This document shows positions 41,971 to 46,254 of a DNA stretch of 46,254 bases, one piece after another; position 1 is the first letter of the stretch; every line of letters starts with the position of its first letter. Under the pieces are notes generated by a model that saw only the letters and a program-made list of their open reading frames with translations, made no database searches and had not been told where the DNA came from. The position numbers and the translations under genes were made by a program. The stretch is from Rhodospirillaceae bacterium UBA1479 (GTDB lineage: Bacteria > Pseudomonadota > Alphaproteobacteria > Rhodospirillales > Casp-alpha2), in the NCBI GenBank assembly GCA_002325375.1, contig DCRZ01000005.1, positions 242 to 46,495 of the forward strand. Direction: 5' to 3'.

Positions 41971-43614
41971 TCAGCCCTCCCCGTCAGGCCCCGGGATGGG
42001 GGTGTCCCCATCCTCGCCGGCTTCGTCGCCGGCCGCGCCGATTTCCGGCGCCGGCTTCAGGCTGTCGAGGTCAATCTCGCGGTCGGCCATGGTGCGCAGC
42101 CCCGCCTGGGTCGAGGCGAAGACGATGGTGACCCGGCCCTTGAGCCGCTCCAACACCTCCGAGATCGTGCGCACGTCCAGGCTGTCGAGATTTTCCGTCG
42201 CACGATCAAGCAACAATATCTTCGGCTTGAAGGCAAGCGCCCGGGTCACCGCGACATGCTGGCGGAACCCGGCGGGGAACCCTACCGCTCCACCCTGCAT
42301 CCGCGTGTCGAACCCGTCCGCCAGACAGGCGGCGCGGGCATCCAAGCCGGTCAGCCGGGCCGCCCCCATGGCATCGGCGGCACGGCCGGAATCAAAGCCC
42401 GTCAGGTTTTCCAGCAGAGTGCCCGGCAGGATGTTGCCCAGGTTCGGCACATAGGCGATCTGGCGGCGGATGCTGTCCGGGCGATAGGCCGCCAGATCGT
42501 AACCGTCGACGGTTACCGTTCCCGATTGCGGGCGTTCCAGCCCGGCCATCAGTCGCAACAAAGTCGACTGCATCTGGGCGTCGCCACCGGTAACCAGGAC
42601 CATTTCACCCATTTCGACCTCAATGCGGATACGGTCGAACAGGTTCCGTGCCACGGCGCGCAGGCCGTCGGCGGGCTGATCCAGGCTGACGCGGTTGAGC
42701 ATCAGGTTGCCCGTCACGCGGGGCAGCGGTTCCTGCGGCGCATCCGCGGCCTGCGCCGTTGTGTCACCGTGATCGCGCCCCGCCCGTGCCAGGGTCCAGG
42801 CCGCCGTACCGCGAAATGCATCGCGTACCAGGGTCAAGGAAATCAGCACCCCCGCCGCCAATTGCCCGACCGTGATCAGCCCGTTCAGGCAGAGCACGGT
42901 TCCCGTAAGAATGGCCAGGACCAGGGTGATGCGGTCGAACAGGGTCATCGTCCGACCGGCGGCGAACAGTGAGCGAACTTGGTTGCGTCCCGTCGCGGCG
43001 GCGTCACGGGCTGCCCCCTCGGCCTGGCGCAGCACGAGGTTTTCCGCCCCCATGGCCTTGACGGTCCAGAGAATGTCCAGGATGCGGACAGCAATGCCGT
43101 CGGCGGAAGGTGCGGGATTCTCCCCGCGATGGATCACATGGCCGGCCCCCGCCGCAGCCATGGCAAGCAGGATCGCCGGCAAAGCCATCGCCCCCGCGAG
43201 ATATGTCAGCGCCACCGCAAGAACCGGCAATCCGGCCAGAATCAATAAATGGGATACCGGCGCCGAAATCGCCCTGGCCGGCGGTGCGTCGGAAGACGCC
43301 CCTGAAAACAGGCGGGCAATGGCCGCCCAGTTGCCGGCCCGTGCCTCTGCCTGGGCGGCGGCTTCCGCCAGCGACGCGGCCGCCAGATCAATCACGGCCC
43401 GCACCGCAAGCGCCACGGCAACGGCCACCGCGAGAAAGATTAGATCATCTCCCCGCGCCCCCGGAAGGACCCGGTCGAAAACCTGCAATACGAGCATGGG
43501 AAGGGTGAGCCACAACACCGCGCGGATCACGCCGGCAGCCGCAAGTTCCCAACCCGCGCCGCGAACGGACGCAGGACCGAAGACCGCACCGAAGGTCTCT
43601 GCCCGTGGAATCAT
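41971..43614 (-). CDS. Type I secretion-like ABC exporter subunit with degenerate ATPase, partner of the preceding entry
   Basis: 547 residues: about five or six membrane segments (20-290), then a nucleotide-binding fold (about 310-520). Every catalytic motif is altered. Walker A is GGDAQMQST, with Gly to Met348 and Lys to Gln349. The signature is FPAGF (446-450). Walker B is LLLDRATENLD, with Glu to Arg471. The Q-loop is YVPNLGN and the switch position is Gln (FASTQAG). Secondary-structure landmarks (SGTVTVDGYDLA, LENLTGFD, VAVTRALA) remain. With its neighbour it would form a heterodimer in which neither composite site is canonical. A GGGGTG site precedes ATG 43614. Confidence 0.85.
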   Translation of the reverse strand: MIPRAETFGAVFGPASVRGAGWELAAAGVIRAVLWLTLPMLVLQVFDRVLPGARGDDLIFLAVAVAVALAVRAVIDLAAASLAEAAAQAEARAGNWAAIARLFSGASSDAPPARAISAPVSHLLILAGLPVLAVALTYLAGAMALPAILLAMAAAGAGHVIHRGENPAPSADGIAVRILDILWTVKAMGAENLVLRQAEGAARDAAATGRNQVRSLFAAGRTMTLFDRITLVLAILTGTVLCLNGLITVGQLAAGVLISLTLVRDAFRGTAAWTLARAGRDHGDTTAQAADAPQEPLPRVTGNLMLNRVSLDQPADGLRAVARNLFDRIRIEVEMGEMVLVTGGDAQMQSTLLRLMAGLERPQSGTVTVDGYDLAAYRPDSIRRQIAYVPNLGNILPGTLLENLTGFDSGRAADAMGAARLTGLDARAACLADGFDTRMQGGAVGFPAGFRQHVAVTRALAFKPKILLLDRATENLDSLDVRTISEVLERLKGRVTIVFASTQAGLRTMADREIDLDSLKPAPEIGAAGDEAGEDGDTPIPGPDGEG

Positions 43615-43731
43615 GTCACCCCAGTTTGCCCGGCCAGGCCGCAGATGGGCCGGAACGTACGCCCAACCTACCCACCAGGAGTTAACAATCCGCTACCCCT
43701 AAACGGCCTGAGCCCTTGAAAATGTACGCTT

Positions 43732-44550
43732 TTACCGCTTCGCCGCCAACTGTTGGGCGATCAGCAGGCGAGCCATGGTCATGGCCGCCTTATGGGTCAT
43801 GCCGGCGAACATGCGCTTGTGATACAGCGTGCGGATCAGGATTTCATCCGTCGGGCTTAGTTTACGCAGCGTGTCGTGGTCGGAAAAAATCGACGGCCGC
43901 AGAAAATCTGTATCGTTCGGCAGGCCCAGGGACTGGGTCAGTTCCTCGAGCAGGCAGTGATCGATGAGGAAGCCGTCGCGCTCCGTATTGACGACAACAA
44001 AGGCCCGGTCCAGGGCCCCCATACGCCCCCCAACGAAGGACAGGAAATAGCATCCGCCCGGCGCCGACAATTCCTGCTGCAACTTGGCGCTGACACCCGG
44101 GATCGGCACTTTGGTCAACAGGTCGCGGGGCGTGAACACGATGGTCAGGCGCGGACGCTTCTTGGCGGCGATGGAATCGACGAACGTCAGCCCCGTCAGA
44201 TTTTCAAGGGTACGCAGGTGGTTCCACGCGTACTTGGCCCAGAAATCCTGGGCGGGCACGGGTTTCAACTCGCGCTCACCCTCGCTCTTGAACTGGGTCA
44301 TGTTGACGGCGATCTCATCCGTGTCCCAGCGCAACAGGGTCGTGCGCGTGGCCAATGCCTTGGTTTCCGAACCGAAGGCGACGGTCTCGAATGCCTTCAC
44401 AAGGTCATCGACCGGCGGCAGCGGGCCATCGGCGCGGGCGGCCGGGACGGTGCCGGAAAAACAGGCGGCCGCCAACAGCAGCGCCGGAAAAAGGACGGCG
44501 CGGATATTTAAAAACCCCCATATTTCAATGCATTGCATGAACTGGCGCAT
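43732..44550 (-). CDS. Exported DUF2927-family protein
   Basis: 272 residues from ATG 44550, with a signal peptide (FLNIRAVLFPALLLAAACF, cleavage near ARA|DG). The mature part has the DUF2927 pattern: CLLEELTQSLGLPNDTD, then SIFSDHDTLRKLSPTDEILIRTLY. Family members are secreted or periplasmic; some people suspect a zinc-protease-like fold, but I see no HExxH. Alternative starts are Met at 44538 or an upstream in-frame codon at 44595. It lies 54 bp after the next exported-protein gene and 117 bp before the ABC genes, in one direction. Confidence 0.85.
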   Translation of the reverse strand: MRQFMQCIEIWGFLNIRAVLFPALLLAAACFSGTVPAARADGPLPPVDDLVKAFETVAFGSETKALATRTTLLRWDTDEIAVNMTQFKSEGERELKPVPAQDFWAKYAWNHLRTLENLTGLTFVDSIAAKKRPRLTIVFTPRDLLTKVPIPGVSAKLQQELSAPGGCYFLSFVGGRMGALDRAFVVVNTERDGFLIDHCLLEELTQSLGLPNDTDFLRPSIFSDHDTLRKLSPTDEILIRTLYHKRMFAGMTHKAAMTMARLLIAQQLAAKR

Positions 44551-44575
44551 GCCGTTCGTCCCGGTCACCCTGCGG

Positions 44576-44606
44576 GCGGCCGGATGTGGCCGCAAGACTG
44601 CAGTCT
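44576..44606 (-). promoter_or_regulatory. Tandem palindromes between the two exported-protein genes
   Basis: GCGGCC-GGATGT-GGCCGC (44576-44593) and the perfect 12-bp palindrome AGACTGCAGTCT (44595-44606) lie side by side at the end of the 432-aa gene. They may form hairpins that process or attenuate the operon message. There is no U tract. Confidence 0.35.
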
Positions 44607-45903
44607 ACTGCGTCAGGGTCCAGGACCGAAGCATGGATTCGGCGACGGGCCGATAGCTGTCGAACGACCCTTCGGGCGCCGTGAACGACCAGATATGGGC
44701 GATCGTGCCCTCGGGCCGGGGCACGACGACGGCCCATTTGCGATAGGCTTTGCCTGAATACTCATAGCGGGCGATGAACTGGGAGCCTGGGGATTCCGCC
44801 AATTTCCCCTCACCCAGCACAGTCATTCCGCGGGTGCCTGCTTCAAGCGCCTTCAGCAAATCCGCCGTCGCCATTACGGCCGACTCGTCGCCCGTCCGCG
44901 CGCCCGCCGGATTGACGTTCTGCACAGAGACGACGGCGTCGTGGGACGCTGCCCCTTCCGGCCCGCTGAAGGTCGCCGTAAAGGCCGTCGGCTTGGACAC
45001 CGTCCACTGCTTGGGATAGTCCATCAGGAAGCCATAGCCCGGTTCGACAAACCGCTTCATGTCCGGCGGCGGCGCTGCCGAAGGCCCCGGTTCAGGACGG
45101 CCGGCAGCCATGGACGCGACGTGGTCGCCGGCCCGCACGGGCACGTTGACCGGCGTCTTCTGTGCCTTGGCGTCCGTGGCGTCGGCGACCGGCGCCTGGG
45201 CCGGACGTTCGCCCTCGCCCGGCACGAAGTTGATCAGCACCCAATTGAAAATCTGAACATGTTCGTCATAAAGGTCGAGGGGCGCCGTAAAGGTGAACAC
45301 GAAATCCGTGCGGCCGCCGCGCGCGATGATGACCCGCGTTTTCGTGCGGTGGCCCTGATAGATGGCGTCGATCGCCGGCAGGCCCGCAACGACGGTGGTG
45401 CCGTCCGCCAGTTTACGCAGCCAGGGGCCCCGTTGTTCGTTCAGGTAATGTGATTCCAAACGCCCCTGCATGCCCGTCAGCGGCACCAAGGGGTTACTGT
45501 CGCCGGTCTGCAGGTTCATGACATAGCCCTTGGGCGAGCGCACGGCGACGTGCATTTCCTTGCCCCGATGGGACACGGCGACCCCCGCCGGCAGCGGCAG
45601 GGAGAACCCGCGCACCGGGTGAATGAACAGGCTCGGCTCCTTGGTCATCTGGACCTGGGATTGCTCACCCCCATTGCCGCCCGCGCCGTCGCTGGTCCCC
45701 GGCTGCGCCTGACGCACCACGGAACCGCCGCCCTGACGATCCAACGGCAAAGCCACGCCGGGCCTGTTGATGTCCGGTCCGGTGATGCGTCCGGCATCAG
45801 CGGCATGGGCAGCGCCCGCAGCGAGCGACGCGGCGGCCAGTTGCGCAATCAAAATTGCGGCGGCGGCCGGGCGGATGTGGGACGGGGGCGTGACGCGGAA
45901 CAT
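44605..45903 (-). CDS. Exported protein with two PsbP/DcrB-like domains
   Basis: 432 residues. A Sec signal peptide (about 1-35, cleavage near AHAAD) is followed by a Gly/Gln-rich linker. Two similar beta-rich domains follow: the first (about 90-225) has FIHPVRGFSLPLPAGVAVS and the second (about 285-432) has FVEPGYGFLMDYPKQWTVS, each ending in a pattern like FTFTAP / SFTAP before a helix. These resemble PsbP/Mog1-type or DcrB-like domains of envelope proteins. It is the first gene of the secretion-like operon and could be a periplasmic accessory or substrate. Divergent from fliG across 187 bp. Confidence 0.75.
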   Translation of the reverse strand: MFRVTPPSHIRPAAAAILIAQLAAASLAAGAAHAADAGRITGPDINRPGVALPLDRQGGGSVVRQAQPGTSDGAGGNGGEQSQVQMTKEPSLFIHPVRGFSLPLPAGVAVSHRGKEMHVAVRSPKGYVMNLQTGDSNPLVPLTGMQGRLESHYLNEQRGPWLRKLADGTTVVAGLPAIDAIYQGHRTKTRVIIARGGRTDFVFTFTAPLDLYDEHVQIFNWVLINFVPGEGERPAQAPVADATDAKAQKTPVNVPVRAGDHVASMAAGRPEPGPSAAPPPDMKRFVEPGYGFLMDYPKQWTVSKPTAFTATFSGPEGAASHDAVVSVQNVNPAGARTGDESAVMATADLLKALEAGTRGMTVLGEGKLAESPGSQFIARYEYSGKAYRKWAVVVPRPEGTIAHIWSFTAPEGSFDSYRPVAESMLRSWTLTQ

Positions 45904-46090
45904 GAAATGTCTCCGAAAATACGTACTTCAACTCCCTAAACCCTACGATATTCGGGTAAATGAGCTGTTAACCAATAAGGGCGTAAAGAAAGATGTACGG
46001 CAGACAATTCTGGCTGATTTTTCGGTGGTCCGGGCGTATGCTCTCGCCGCTCTTGTTGGTCTAGCTCTTGTAATCCCTTTCGGAGTGAAA

Positions 46091-46254
46091 ATGGCCCGCA
46101 TCAAGGACGACTATCGAGCCCTATCGGGCACCGAGAAAGCGGCGATCTTCCTGCTGTCCCTGCACCAGGACCAGGCGGCCCTGCTGTTCGAACGCATGGA
46201 CGATGAGGAAATCCGCGAGCTGTCCGCCGCCATGTCGTCCCTCGGCAACGTCCA
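46091..46254 (+). CDS. fliG: Flagellar motor switch protein FliG, N-terminal part (3' end outside window)
   Basis: The first 54 residues are visible: after ARIKDDYRALSGTEKAAIF come LLSLHQDQAALLF and MDDEEIRELSAAMSSLG, which is the FliG N-terminal domain that binds FliF. GGAG lies seven bases before the ATG. It is presumably the first of a flagellar gene group to the right. Confidence 0.93.
   Translation, partial: MARIKDDYRALSGTEKAAIFLLSLHQDQAALLFERMDDEEIRELSAAMSSLGNV

Noticed and set aside
41971..43614. The 547-aa ABC gene as a pseudogene
   Set aside because: The frame is uninterrupted, tightly packed with its neighbour and has a ribosome site; the changes are selective at catalytic residues rather than random.
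46056..46072. A sigma-54-like sequence (TTGG-N8-TTGTA) before fliG
   Set aside because: The -12 GC is GT and the CACG part of the -24 element is absent, so the match is not better than chance.

Overview
The window is a high-GC chromosomal segment that looks alphaproteobacterial, most likely from a Rhodospirillales-type bacterium. The clues are the recG / sdhE / mfd / DUF502 neighbourhood, a Liv-type and a TTT (TctABC) transporter of the kind abundant in these bacteria, a ScfR-type regulator beside an SLC5-histidine kinase, and a fliG start at the right edge. I saw no tRNA, rRNA or CRISPR array. Identities come from reading motifs; no database search was run.

Layout. (1) 1-6.8 kb, surface and signalling: the C-terminal end of a large cadherin-like repeat adhesin, a fused HATPase-REC-SpoIIE phosphatase, a convergent STAS anti-sigma antagonist, and a large chemoreceptor. 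(2) 7-12.2 kb: a branched-chain-amino-acid-type ABC transporter operon (livFGMH plus a Tat-exported binding protein), all on the minus strand. (3) 12.2-17.3 kb: a divergent ScfR-type XRE regulator, a receiver-only response regulator, a small membrane protein and an SLC5-symporter/STAC/histidine-kinase fusion. (4) 17.3-23.6 kb: a tctCBA tricarboxylate transporter and FCD-GntR regulator, divergent from a class III CoA-transferase and a crotonase that lacks both hydratase glutamates; strong palindromes lie between the two arms. (5) 23.6-27.1 kb: small hypotheticals, a UMF1 transporter, a 48-aa protein behind twin palindromic operators, a FrnE-like DsbA protein and a conserved hypothetical. (6) 27.1-29.4 kb: an intact IS1595-family element with inverted repeats, an exact 8-bp target duplication and passenger genes. 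(7) 29.4-38.2 kb: mfd, sdhE, recG, DUF502, a fluoroacetate-dehalogenase-like hydrolase, a single-domain cyclic-nucleotide-binding protein and a NUDIX hydrolase. (8) 38.2-45.9 kb: a type-I-secretion-like operon on the minus strand (two exported proteins, two ABC exporter subunits, an HlyD-family adaptor). (9) 46.1 kb: the start of fliG.

The most unusual content is in region 8. Both ABC subunits are full length, but their nucleotide-binding domains have lost the LSGGQ signature, the Walker B glutamate, the Q-loop glutamine and the switch histidine, and one has also lost the Walker A lysine. A heterodimer of two apparent pseudo-ATPases with an otherwise ordinary HlyD partner is not a standard type I secretion system. 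Second is the IS1595 element, whose cargo includes two divergent DUF2158 (YodC-like) genes and a protein with an RNxxxH motif of the HEPN ribonuclease type. Third is the fused partner-switch regulator next to an adhesin and a chemoreceptor.
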